A stretch of 6,824 nt of DNA, taken from contig JBPBPI010000211.1 of assembly GCA_050954885.1 (NCBI GenBank), positions 1-6,824 of the forward strand. The letters run 5' to 3'. The notes under the pieces were generated by a model. The model ran no database searches and was not told the origin of the DNA. It saw only the letters and a program-made list of their open reading frames with translations. Source of the stretch: JBPBPI01 sp050954885. GTDB lineage: Bacteria > Pseudomonadota > Alphaproteobacteria > Caedimonadales > Caedimonadaceae. A program made the position numbers and the translations under genes. Shown here piece by piece: positions 1-6,732 of the stretch; positions within the stretch are counted from its first letter, which is position 1; the number at the start of each line of letters is the position of its first letter.

Positions 1-81
1 AAGACTCAGAAAGGACAGAGCCACCCCTTTAAACTTCTTACACAACCTAGATCATAATCTTGCCATTATGTAAAAACATAA

Positions 82-348
82 ACTCATTCAGCTATAGGCA
101 AAGAACTTTTAGAAAGCATTCAAGCCTTAAAAAAAGGTGAAGGACGAAAATATCACGTCGATCTTCCTTCTGATATTGCTTCTATACGTCAAGATTTACA
201 TTTATCTCAATCTGCTTTTGCATCCCTTATGGGCATTAGCAGAAGAACTCTTGAAGATTGGGAACAAGGAAGAAGACATCCTAGTGGTCCTGCTTGTTCT
301 CTCTTAAGAATTGCTCAAAAGCATCCTGATGTATTTAAAGAGCTTTAA
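82..348 (+). pseudogene. higA: HigA-like XRE-family antitoxin, start codon missing
   Basis: The frame is open for 88 codons between a TAA at 79-81 and a TAA at 346-348. It reads as a HigA/XRE antitoxin of the type that binds its own promoter and neutralises a RelE-like HigB toxin. Residues 5-10 (IGKELL) match the usual N-terminal helix. Residues 35-61 form the helix-turn-helix, containing LSQSAFASLMGISRRTLEDW, and EQGRRHPSGPA at 61-71 is the family signature, followed by a LLRIAQKHP tail. The odd point is that no ATG, GTG or TTG lies in frame before ATG 229, which is already inside the helix-turn-helix. The ATG at 68-70 is in another frame and is followed at once by TAA. The gene has therefore lost its first few codons, or it uses a rare start such as ATA 94 or ATT 118. 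No toxin gene is recognisable in bases 1-81. The family call is firm; whether the gene is dead is an inference. Confidence 0.72.
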
Positions 349-376
349 TATATTTGAATAAAATATTAGGTTCTGT

Positions 377-397
377 GAAGATTTCTTAAAAATCTTC
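377..397. terminator. Weak hairpin between convergent genes
   Basis: GAAGATTT (377-384) and AAATCTTC (390-397) form a perfect 8-bp inverted repeat around a 5-nt loop. It lies 29 nt after the antitoxin stop and 20 nt after the 3' end of the minus-strand ratA gene, a place where a bidirectional terminator would fit. Only two of the eight pairs are G-C and no clean T-run follows on either strand, so a role in termination is only a possibility. Confidence 0.25.
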
Positions 398-417
398 TAG
401 ATTCCTCGAAATTCAAT

Positions 418-858
418 TTATTTCTCCAAACCATAAAATTTGTTGGCTCGTTGTTCAAAAGAATGAATCATTTGGGACAATGCTTTTTCAAAAATAGCTT
501 CGATGGCAAATTGCAATAAGCCACGTCCAAAAGAAAAATCAATAAAAAAATCAACTTTACAGTGCTGCGTCGGTATATCTTCAAAATTCCAGGTATTTTT
601 TAGATATTTCAACCGACCTTCAAGATAATCAACTTTTATCTCTAGAGGGTTTGTAAAATTGACGCGGGATCTAAATGTTTGAGACATTCCTTTGTAACCA
701 ATACCCAAATCGGCAATCAAAAAACCACTGTCTCGAGAAATAATTCGACAGCTTTGGCACCAAGGTAAAAATTCAGGATAACGCTCAACATCAATCACAA
801 GATCAAACATTTGTTGAGATGTATAAGGAAGAACACGAGATTCGCGATGTTTAGGCAT
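418..858 (-). CDS. ratA: RatA/Coq10-family START-domain protein (probable ubiquinone-binding)
   Basis: This 146-residue protein belongs to the small SRPBCC/START family that includes E. coli RatA and mitochondrial Coq10. Family marks are the N-terminal MPKHRESRVLPYTSQQMFDL, then DVERYPEFLPWC (23-34), a central beta-sheet region with the GY-G turn (54-57), and the C-terminal helix (about 117-142) that closes the lipid-binding cavity. The length is normal for the family. In alphaproteobacteria these proteins follow lipA and are thought to act like Coq10, carrying or chaperoning ubiquinone for respiration. The 'ribosome association toxin' name comes from E. coli and is not supported by anything here, since no antitoxin partner (RatB) is adjacent. 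I chose ATG 858 because MPKH is the usual family N-terminus; a TTG at 873 would add five residues. The ATG overlaps the 3' end of lipA by 8 nt, so the two genes are probably translationally coupled. Family assignment is strong; exact function is inferred. Confidence 0.9.
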   Translation of the reverse strand: MPKHRESRVLPYTSQQMFDLVIDVERYPEFLPWCQSCRIISRDSGFLIADLGIGYKGMSQTFRSRVNFTNPLEIKVDYLEGRLKYLKNTWNFEDIPTQHCKVDFFIDFSFGRGLLQFAIEAIFEKALSQMIHSFEQRANKFYGLEK

Positions 859-1759
859 GACGTAACTTTTCAATACGGGCTTGTTTCATGTCTTGAAAGT
901 CACGATCCGCATGATAAGATGACCTTGTGAGCGGTGTTGAAGACACCATTAAAAACCCCTTTCCACGGGCCATTTGTTCATATTCTTTAAATTCATCAGG
1001 GGTGACAAACCGCAAAACAGGATGATGAGAGAGGGTAGGTTGCAGATACTGACCGATGGTGATGAAATCAACACTCGCAGCCCGCAGATCGTCCATGACC
1101 TGGTAAACTTCAGCTTTATCTTCGCCCAATCCCACCATTAACCCTGATTTGGTAAAAAGGCTTGGATCAGTGTCTTTGACCTTTTGTAGTAAGCTCAAAG
1201 AATTGAAATAACGGGCACCAGGCCTGACGGATGCATAAAGCCGTGGCACTGTTTCAATATTGTGATTGAAAACATCTGGCTTAGCATCTGTGACATAGCG
1301 CCATGCATCACCCTTACGCAGAAAATCAGGCGTCAAAACTTCGATCGTCGTACCAGGTGATGCCAGACGAATAGCTTGGATAGTTCTTGCAAAATGTTGC
1401 GCGCCACCATCATCAAGATCATCGCGGTCCACAGATGTCACCACCACATGTTGAAGACCCAGCTGAGAAAGAGCTGAAGCCACACGTTCTGGCTCGTGGG
1501 GATCAAGCTGATCAGGGCGGCCGGTTTCGATATTACAAAACCGACAAGCGCGTGTACACACACTGCCCAAAATCATAATGGTTGCATGTTTTTTAGCCCA
1601 ACATTCTCCAATATTGGGACAAGCCGCCTCTTCACACACCGTGTTTAATTTATGCGCGCGAATGAGATCACGCGTTTTTTGATAGTCAGAAGATACAGGG
1701 GCTTTAACCCGTATCCAATCTGGCTTTTTTAAATGAACCGTCTCAACCATAGATTCCAT
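851..1759 (-). CDS. lipA: Lipoyl synthase (radical SAM)
   Basis: LipA inserts two sulfur atoms at C6 and C8 of octanoyl groups bound to lipoyl domains of the E2 subunits of 2-oxoacid dehydrogenases and to glycine cleavage H protein, the last step of lipoate synthesis in the cytoplasm. All its iron-sulfur ligands are visible. The auxiliary cluster uses C42, C47 and C53 in CEEAACPNIGEC. The radical-SAM cluster uses C68, C72 and C75 in CTRACRFC. The C-terminal RSSYHAD (279-285) contains the serine that completes the auxiliary cluster. DWIRVKAP near residues 14-21 is the usual N-terminal mark. At 302 residues it is a normal, apparently intact length. I chose ATG 1759, preceded by a purine-rich AGAAGAGAAAG; TTG 1762 and ATG 1750 are alternatives. 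It is the middle gene of the operon, 28 nt after lpdA and overlapping ratA, so cofactor synthesis and use are co-expressed. Confidence 0.97.
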   Translation of the reverse strand: MESMVETVHLKKPDWIRVKAPVSSDYQKTRDLIRAHKLNTVCEEAACPNIGECWAKKHATIMILGSVCTRACRFCNIETGRPDQLDPHEPERVASALSQLGLQHVVVTSVDRDDLDDGGAQHFARTIQAIRLASPGTTIEVLTPDFLRKGDAWRYVTDAKPDVFNHNIETVPRLYASVRPGARYFNSLSLLQKVKDTDPSLFTKSGLMVGLGEDKAEVYQVMDDLRAASVDFITIGQYLQPTLSHHPVLRFVTPDEFKEYEQMARGKGFLMVSSTPLTRSSYHADRDFQDMKQARIEKLRHA

Positions 1760-1787
1760 CAAATATGACTTTCTCTTCTAAATACGA

Positions 1788-3191
1788 TCAAAGGTGAATG
1801 CCTTGTCCCAGGGCGTCCAAGCAAGACTCATGCATAATTTCAGAAAGGGTAGGATGCGGAAAAATAGTATGAATAAATTCAGCCTCGGTTGCCTCAACTG
1901 CTTTTCCAATAGCATATCCTTGAATGAGTTCCGTGACCTCTGCACCAATCATATGAGCGCCCAATAATTCGCCTGTCTTGGTATCAAAGATTGTCTTAAT
2001 CATGCCCTCTGTCTCTCCCATGGCAATCGCTTTGCCATTGGCCATAAAAGGAAAGCGACCGACTTTGATATCTTTATGCATCTCACGTGCTTTTTTCTCA
2101 GTCAGTCCAATGCTGGCAATTTGAGGTGAGCTATAGGTACATCCTGGGATATTTTCTCTCTTCAAAGGATGTAAGTTTTTAAGACCCGCAATGCGCTCGA
2201 CCGCAATGATGCCTTCATGACTGGCTTTGTGGGCAAGCCACGGTGCACCAGCCACATCGCCGATGGCATAAAGCCCGGGTTCCGCGGTTTCTGCCCATTC
2301 ATTGACCACAATATGATCTCGATCGACCTTGGCACGGGTTGTCTCAAGACCTAGATTTTCTGTGTTGCCCACAATGCCAATGGCCACGATTACTTTTTCA
2401 ACGTCAATTTTTTCTTCACCTTGAGGCGTTTTGAGTGTGGCACTAAAGCCGCGACCAGAAGACGCTGCTGTTAAAGATTGTAACGACGTCGAGGTCTTGA
2501 TCACAATGCCTCTTTTTTCAAAAGATTTTTGAGCAAGGGTTGAAATTTCTTCGTCTTCAACCGGTAAAATGCGATCCAAAATTTCAATTACGGTGACCTT
2601 TGATTTTAAGGCACGATAGAAGCTGGCAAATTCAATACCAATGGCGCCAGATCCAATCACCAAGATTGATTCAGGACAAGTCTCTGGGACCATAGCTTCG
2701 CGGTAGCTCCAAAGATCAGAACTTTGAATTGCAGGATTTGGCAGAGGTTTGGCGCGCGCACCTGTGGCCAAAATGACATGAGGAGACGTGAGTGTGTTCG
2801 AACCTGCTTGTAATTTGAAATCATTGCCAGATTTTCCCATCAGTTTTCCTCTTTCTGCAAAAACAGTGACCTTATTTTTTTTCAATAAGTGTTGCACACC
2901 TTTGGCCAATTGAGTTGCTACAGACCGCGAGCGCGCCACAATTTTGGTCATATCAAAAGAAGCACCCTCAATACGCAAACCAAAGTCTTCGGCATGTTGC
3001 ATTAGTGCATATATTTCACCGGACCTTAAAAGCGTTTTGGTAGGGATACAGCCCCAATTTAAACAGATACCGCCTAAATGGGTTTCTTCAATCAAAGCCG
3101 TTTTAAGACCCAATTGTGCACTGCGAATGGCAGCAACATAGCCCCCAGGTCCACCACCTACCACAATTAGATCAAATTTAGTCTCTTGCAT
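1788..3191 (-). CDS. lpdA: Dihydrolipoamide dehydrogenase (E3)
   Basis: This is the FAD-dependent E3 subunit that reoxidises dihydrolipoamide on E2 (or on H protein) and passes electrons to NAD+. The 467-residue protein shows every expected element in order. The FAD dinucleotide fold is GGGPGG (12-17). The redox disulfide is C43/C48 in GGICLNWGCIPTK. The NAD-binding fold is GSGAIG (180-185). The second FAD contact is YAIGDVAG (308-315). The dimer-interface domain starts near PGCTYSSPQIAS (349-360). The active-site His-Glu pair is H446 and E451 in HPTLSE. The ATG at 3191 has a good AAGGA ribosome site 8 nt upstream. It is the first gene of the minus-strand operon. The pyruvate dehydrogenase E1/E2 genes often found upstream in alphaproteobacteria are missing here, so which complex it serves (pyruvate, 2-oxoglutarate, or both) cannot be told from the window. 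Confidence 0.97.
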   Translation of the reverse strand: MQETKFDLIVVGGGPGGYVAAIRSAQLGLKTALIEETHLGGICLNWGCIPTKTLLRSGEIYALMQHAEDFGLRIEGASFDMTKIVARSRSVATQLAKGVQHLLKKNKVTVFAERGKLMGKSGNDFKLQAGSNTLTSPHVILATGARAKPLPNPAIQSSDLWSYREAMVPETCPESILVIGSGAIGIEFASFYRALKSKVTVIEILDRILPVEDEEISTLAQKSFEKRGIVIKTSTSLQSLTAASSGRGFSATLKTPQGEEKIDVEKVIVAIGIVGNTENLGLETTRAKVDRDHIVVNEWAETAEPGLYAIGDVAGAPWLAHKASHEGIIAVERIAGLKNLHPLKRENIPGCTYSSPQIASIGLTEKKAREMHKDIKVGRFPFMANGKAIAMGETEGMIKTIFDTKTGELLGAHMIGAEVTELIQGYAIGKAVEATEAEFIHTIFPHPTLSEIMHESCLDALGQGIHL

Positions 3192-3310
3192 TCATATATC
3201 CTTACTTGATGAAAATTTCTTCAATTGACGAGAGAAAATACTATCTTCTCTGAAAGGCAAAGTTTAAAGTATTATTCGTTTTATAGCATTCCTTTTAAGG
3301 ACTTTAAAGT
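3192..3310. promoter_or_regulatory. Divergent promoter region between lpdA and the regulator gene
   Basis: These 119 nt separate two genes transcribed away from each other, so promoters for both operons must lie here or overlap the gene ends. Each gene has a clear ribosome site: AAGGA upstream of lpdA on the minus strand and AAGGA at 3297-3301 for the regulator. A -10-like TATTAT sits at 3270-3275 on the plus strand, but I see no convincing -35 partner. The 10-mer TTTAAAGTAT occurs at 3263-3272 and again at 3303-3312, exactly 40 bp apart; the second copy is part of the perfect palindrome ACTTTAAAGT (3301-3310). Confidence 0.5.
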
Positions 3311-3727
3311 ATGGCAAAAAGATCTTTTACATTATTGGTGGTCGATGATGATCGCCGGTTGCGCGAATTGCTTGAAAAATATTTGATGGAGCAAGGATTT
3401 TGGGTGATCACAGCCTCAAGTGCGCAAGAAGCCCGTGAGATGTTAGAGCAAGAAACAATTGACTTGATTGTCCTGGATTGGATGATGCCTGAAGAAACAG
3501 GGATTGAATTTTTAGAAACATGGCGTGGCAACGGATCTCATGATCAACATGATATTCCTGTCTTGATGCTCACCGCTTTGGGGGATGTCAAAAATCGTGT
3601 TCAAGGACTGGAAGCCGGCGCCGATGATTATCTATCAAAGCCATTTGAGCCAAGAGAGCTGGTCCTGAGAATTCAAAAACTTCTCAAACGAGCTTATAAA
3701 GATGGCCCACCGATGGCTTCAAAGTAA
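3311..3727 (+). CDS. Receiver-only response regulator (OmpR-like, lacking DNA-binding domain)
   Basis: This 138-residue protein is a complete receiver domain. The acidic pocket is D12/D13 in VVDDD, the phosphoacceptor is D56 in VLDWMMP, the switch threonine is T88 in MLTA, and the conserved lysine is K110 in YLSKPFEPREL. The sequence around LEAGADDYLSKPFEPRELVLRI is typical of OmpR-type regulators, which normally continue for about 95 more residues as a winged-helix DNA-binding domain. Here the protein ends after the linker (IQKLLKRAYKDG...) and the histidine kinase starts 25 nt later, so no output domain is encoded in any frame. It probably receives phosphate from the adjacent kinase. How it then acts (protein interaction, phosphate sink, or relay to another regulator) is unknown. 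The ATG is preceded by AAGGA with 9-nt spacing. Loss by deletion from an OmpR-type ancestor is an inference. Confidence 0.9.
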   Translation: MAKRSFTLLVVDDDRRLRELLEKYLMEQGFWVITASSAQEAREMLEQETIDLIVLDWMMPEETGIEFLETWRGNGSHDQHDIPVLMLTALGDVKNRVQGLEAGADDYLSKPFEPRELVLRIQKLLKRAYKDGPPMASK

Positions 3728-3752
3728 CATATTTTCGTTCCAAGGTTGTTTT

Positions 3753-5111
3753 ATGAATTTTTATTTACATCCTTTTTTATTGATTAAAAAAATTCTGCCT
3801 AAAGGACTTTTTGGTAGATCCTTAATTATTTTATTGGTGCCTGTTTTTCTGATTCAATTGATCACAACTTATATTTTTATCGATCGTCATCTATCCAAAG
3901 TGACACAGTTATTGGCATCAAATATTGCGGGTAAAGTTTCTAATGCTGTTGAGCGTATTTTATTAGAAGAAAATTTAGAAAGTCAATTGCCCAAAGTTCA
4001 AGGATACATTTGGCGTCAATATGCTTTAAATATGCATTATTATAAATCTGGCACACCTAAATATTTAATTCCTCAGCCTCAAAAAGATCCCAATTTTTTT
4101 CAAAATACGTCCAATGAAGAATATATTTTGCACAAAGAACTGGCTTTTTATTTAGATTATCCTTTTGTTTTGTGGGCTGATGATCATCAAGAAGATTTTT
4201 TTGTGTTGATTCGAACACCCAAAGGTCAATTTATTTTCCAAGATAAGTTGAAACATTTATATCCACGAACTACCAATATTTTCATATGGTGGGCAGTGAT
4301 TACACCGATCTTACTGATTTTGGTGGCGGTAATTTTTCTTAAAAATCAAATTAAACCGTTACGTTTGCTGGTTGAAGCCGTGGACGATTTTGGTCGTGGA
4401 CGAGAAATATTATACTTTAAGCCAAGTGGTGCTTTTGAAATCCGTAAAGTTGCTCAAGCTTTTAATACTATGGCTGAGCGTATCACACGACAATTCACCC
4501 AAAGGACAGAAATGCTGGCTGGTATTTCCCATGATCTCAGGACCCCTTTGACACGTATGGAGTTACAATTGGCGATGATGCCATCGCAGCCAGAAATTGA
4601 AGATTTACATGAAGATGTGCGAGAAATGAGACGAATGGTTGAAGAATTTTTGGCATTCACCAGAGGAGAAGGGGGAGAGGAGGCAGAAATATGTAATTTA
4701 TCTTTATTGATCGAACAAATTTCTAAAAAATATGATCCGTTACGTCTCAAGATCAATCTGCCTGATACATTAGTTGAGCTTAAAATCCGACAAAATGCTT
4801 TTAAGAGATGTTTGATTAATTTAATCAACAATGCCATGCGTTATGCCCATAAGCTTGATATATCCCTGAGTCAAGAAGATCATTTGTGTACAATTGTTTT
4901 AGATGATGATGGACCCGGTATTCCCTATTCAAGTCGCGACGCTGTTTTCAAACCTTTTTTCCGACTTGAGACATCCCGCAATTCAGAAACAGGGGGTGTA
5001 GGCTTGGGTCTTGCGATCGCACAAGATATTGTACATAGCCATGGCGGTACAATTAACCTTGACGAATCTCCCTTGGGTGGGTTACGCGTGATGATTGAGT
5101 TGCCCATCTAA
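3753..5111 (+). CDS. EnvZ-like membrane sensor histidine kinase
   Basis: This 452-residue inner-membrane kinase senses a signal outside the cytoplasm and phosphorylates a response regulator, most likely the one encoded just upstream. Membrane segments lie at about 23-44 and 174-197 and flank a roughly 130-residue periplasmic sensor with no domain I recognise. A HAMP linker follows (about 198-250), then the phosphoacceptor H260 in GISHDLRTPLTRME. The ATP-binding domain has the N box around N356-N360 (LINLINNAMRYAH), the G1 box DDDGPGIP (384-391), the F box FKPFFR (399-404) and the G2 box VGLGLAIA (416-423). The layout, including the 'LAGISHDLRTPLTRMELQLAM' style of H box, is that of EnvZ-type kinases. 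I chose ATG 3753, with AAGG 7 nt upstream; an ATG at 3702 would overlap the regulator gene and put 17 hydrophilic residues before the normal N-terminus. It is 25 nt after the regulator and 13 nt before rlmJ. The catalytic residues all look intact. Confidence 0.93.
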   Translation: MNFYLHPFLLIKKILPKGLFGRSLIILLVPVFLIQLITTYIFIDRHLSKVTQLLASNIAGKVSNAVERILLEENLESQLPKVQGYIWRQYALNMHYYKSGTPKYLIPQPQKDPNFFQNTSNEEYILHKELAFYLDYPFVLWADDHQEDFFVLIRTPKGQFIFQDKLKHLYPRTTNIFIWWAVITPILLILVAVIFLKNQIKPLRLLVEAVDDFGRGREILYFKPSGAFEIRKVAQAFNTMAERITRQFTQRTEMLAGISHDLRTPLTRMELQLAMMPSQPEIEDLHEDVREMRRMVEEFLAFTRGEGGEEAEICNLSLLIEQISKKYDPLRLKINLPDTLVELKIRQNAFKRCLINLINNAMRYAHKLDISLSQEDHLCTIVLDDDGPGIPYSSRDAVFKPFFRLETSRNSETGGVGLGLAIAQDIVHSHGGTINLDESPLGGLRVMIELPI

Positions 5112-5124
5112 AGTTAAAATATTT

Positions 5125-5970
5125 ATGAATTATCGACACATTTATCATGCAGGCTGTTACGCTGATGTTTTCAAACATATTATTTTAATCGAAATTCTTT
5201 TAAAATTACGTCTTAAAGAAAAACCTTTTTGTGTAATTGATACCCATGCAGGAATTGGCCTATATGATCTTGACAGTATCCAAGCCCAAAAAACAGGTGA
5301 GTTTGAAAAAGGTATTTCAAAGTTTTTGATAAAAGGAAGATCTGATCCTGATTTTATAGAATACGTTCGCGTCATTGATTCTTTAAATCAAAATTGTCGT
5401 GAGAAGGGCGCGCCAGCCTTAAAAAAATATCCTGGCTCTCCTGCATTTGCGAGGTTTTGTTTGCGTCCTCAAGATCGTCTCAGGGTTTGCGAATGGCATC
5501 CAGAAGATGTCAAAATCTTACAAGAACATTTCGAAAAAGATTCTCAAGTCAAAGTCTTTCATCAAGATGCCTATCAGTTTCTTAAAGCCGTTTTGCCACC
5601 TCTTGAAAAAAGAGGACTTGTGTTAATCGACCCGCCCTTTGAAAAAACCAATGAGTTTGAAAATTTAATTGGTGGATTGACGCAAGCTTTTAAACGATTT
5701 GCCCATGGTATTTACGCGCTTTGGTATCCCATTAAGGAAATTGATGCCATCGATCAATTTCATTTTGATTTAAAAAAAGCAGGTTTTGGAAACTTTTTGT
5801 GTATTGAGATGGCGTTGGATATTTTACCACCTGAAGAAAGCCTTCGTGGTTGTGGCATGATTATCTTTAACCCGCCCTGGCAATTGGACGAAAGAATGAA
5901 AATCATCTTACCAAAACTCATGGATTATCTCGAATTTAAAGGAAGCTCGCGCATTGAAAACATTAATTAA
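5125..5970 (+). CDS. rlmJ: 23S rRNA (adenine-N6)-methyltransferase RlmJ
   Basis: RlmJ methylates N6 of A2030 (E. coli numbering) in 23S rRNA, using S-adenosylmethionine and acting on the RNA before ribosome assembly is complete. The 281-residue length is that of the family. Recognised marks are the N-terminal MNYRHIYHAGCYADVFKH, the SAM-binding motif around VIDTHAGIG (38-46), YPGSP (102-106), and the catalytic motif DPPF (169-172), where the usual form is DPPY. The start at ATG 5125 fits the family N-terminus; an upstream ATG at 5095 lies inside the kinase gene. The gene follows the kinase stop by 13 nt and has no strong ribosome site of its own (AT-rich leader), so translation may depend on the upstream gene. 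A housekeeping rRNA enzyme in a two-component operon probably reflects shared transcription rather than shared function. Confidence 0.96.
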   Translation: MNYRHIYHAGCYADVFKHIILIEILLKLRLKEKPFCVIDTHAGIGLYDLDSIQAQKTGEFEKGISKFLIKGRSDPDFIEYVRVIDSLNQNCREKGAPALKKYPGSPAFARFCLRPQDRLRVCEWHPEDVKILQEHFEKDSQVKVFHQDAYQFLKAVLPPLEKRGLVLIDPPFEKTNEFENLIGGLTQAFKRFAHGIYALWYPIKEIDAIDQFHFDLKKAGFGNFLCIEMALDILPPEESLRGCGMIIFNPPWQLDERMKIILPKLMDYLEFKGSSRIENIN

Positions 5971-5985
5971 ATTTTCAATTTTTTT
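5953..5985 (+). terminator. Probable intrinsic terminator of the regulator-kinase-rlmJ operon
   Basis: ATTGAAAA (5953-5960) and TTTTCAAT (5972-5979) are perfect 8-bp inverted repeats around an 11-nt loop that contains the rlmJ stop codon, followed by an uninterrupted T-run to 5985. Position and T-run fit a rho-independent terminator, but only one of the stem pairs is G-C, so the hairpin is weak unless low-GC terminators are usual in this genome. Confidence 0.4.
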
Positions 5986-6111
5986 AATGATAAAAAAGCT
6001 TGCACATGTTTGGGATCATTCCATATAACAGTAATTATAAGGTCAATTAATCCGCTCTAATAATAAGTATTTAATATTTATTTTTAAAAACAAGATTAAT
6101 TGATTTTAAAT

Positions 6112-6131
6112 AGGAATGATTAATCATTCCT
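6112..6131. repeat. Perfect 20-bp palindrome upstream of the portal gene
   Basis: The half-site AGGAATGATT is followed directly by its reverse complement, giving a 20-bp palindrome with no spacer and no mismatch. It sits 73 nt before the portal start in a 234-nt AT-rich spacer. It has no T-run after it, so it looks more like a binding site for a dimeric protein than a terminator. Part of it (ATCATTCC) also occurs at 6015-6022. A CATAAT box 11 nt downstream (6143-6148) could be a -10 element, which would put the palindrome over the -35 region; that is speculative. Confidence 0.6.
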
Positions 6132-6204
6132 GATTCCTTCTACATAATCAAAAAAGTCTATTTATACGTTTAAATATCTAACTATATTTATGGGGAGAGT
6201 ATTT

Positions 6205-6732
6205 ATGTGGAAATGGTTAAAGAAACCGGCCAAGGCTTCTCCTAATGATCAAAAATCCAGTTCTATGGGATCTATTATTGCCATGAACCAGGTGGGTCAA
6301 CCGGTTTGGACACCCAGACGATACGAATCATTGGCTGAAGAAGGATACCAAAAAAATGTTGTGGTTTATCGTGCGGTCAATTTAATTGCGCGGGGAGCCG
6401 CCAGTGTGCCTTGGCGACTTTATCGGGGAGATGAGGAGCTATTGCAGCATCCGCTGCTGGATCTGCTTCAGTATCCCAATACTTGTCAGGCGGGATCATC
6501 ACTTATTGAATCTGTTTTGGCTTACTTGTTATTGGCTGGAAACAGTTATCTTGAAATTGCTCGAAACTTTGACGGAAAACCTGCTGAATTGCATGTGCTA
6601 AGACCTGATCGTATTAAAGTTGTGCCCGGTGCCAATGGCCTGCCGCAGGCTTATGAATACACGGTGGGCAACCGTCGCAGGTTGCTAAAAGGAGATACCT
6701 TAAGCCGTGAAGGTGACGTTTTACATTTATAG
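6205..6732 (+). pseudogene. HK97/RcGTA-type portal protein, 3' end lost to IS insertion
   Basis: Portal proteins form the dodecameric ring at the capsid vertex through which DNA is packaged. The 175 residues here match the N-terminal part of the HK97 family, and specifically the gene-transfer-agent version (RcGTA g3). Marks are GQPVWTPRRYESLAEEGYQKN (31-51), VVYRAVNLIARGAASVPW (53-70), HPLLDLLQYPN (82-92), LLLAGNSYLEI (108-118) and AELHVLRPDRIKVVPG (127-142). Intact family members are about 390-400 residues long. The frame ends at ...GDVLHL just where they continue with K-x-F-HP. The TAG stop is at the edge of an IS630-type element, so the rest of the gene is probably beyond the element. Start ATG 6205 has a strong GGGGAGAG 5 nt upstream; ATG 6190 would overlap that site. 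No terminase gene precedes it; rlmJ lies upstream instead. The upstream part is otherwise undamaged, suggesting a recent insertion. Confidence 0.85.

Noticed and set aside
1..81. Short open frame from base 2 to a TAA at 71-73 that could be the end of an upstream toxin gene
   Set aside because: The 23 residues do not resemble the end of HigB/RelE toxins or any family I recognise, and the piece is too short to call. Whether a mobile element edge lies here cannot be judged from the window.
859..873. TTG start at 873 for ratA
   Set aside because: It would add five residues before the conserved MPKH start and lengthen the overlap with lipA; the ATG at 858 fits the family.
1387..1578. Plus-strand open frame of 63 codons inside lipA
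   Set aside because: It is antisense to the conserved cysteine-motif region of lipA and has no recognisable product.
3304..3531. Minus-strand open frame across the regulator gene
   Set aside because: It is a shadow of the receiver domain and its composition is not protein-like.
3702..3752. Upstream start for the histidine kinase at 3702
   Set aside because: It overlaps the regulator gene and adds non-conserved residues; ATG 3753 has a better-placed AAGG.
3728..3752. Frameshifted winged-helix domain after the regulator
   Set aside because: Only 25 nt separate the regulator stop from the kinase start, so there is no space for a roughly 95-residue domain in any frame.
4454..4837. Minus-strand 127-codon open frame inside the kinase gene
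   Set aside because: It is antisense to the catalytic H-box and N-box region, which is clearly coding on the plus strand.
6190..6204. ATG 6190 as portal start
   Set aside because: The strong ribosome site GGGGAGAG lies after it and directs initiation at ATG 6205.
5971..6204. Possible small RNA or tRNA gene, or CRISPR repeats, in the 234-nt spacer
   Set aside because: I see no cloverleaf, no regularly spaced repeats and no open frame of note; only the terminator-like hairpin and the palindrome stand out.
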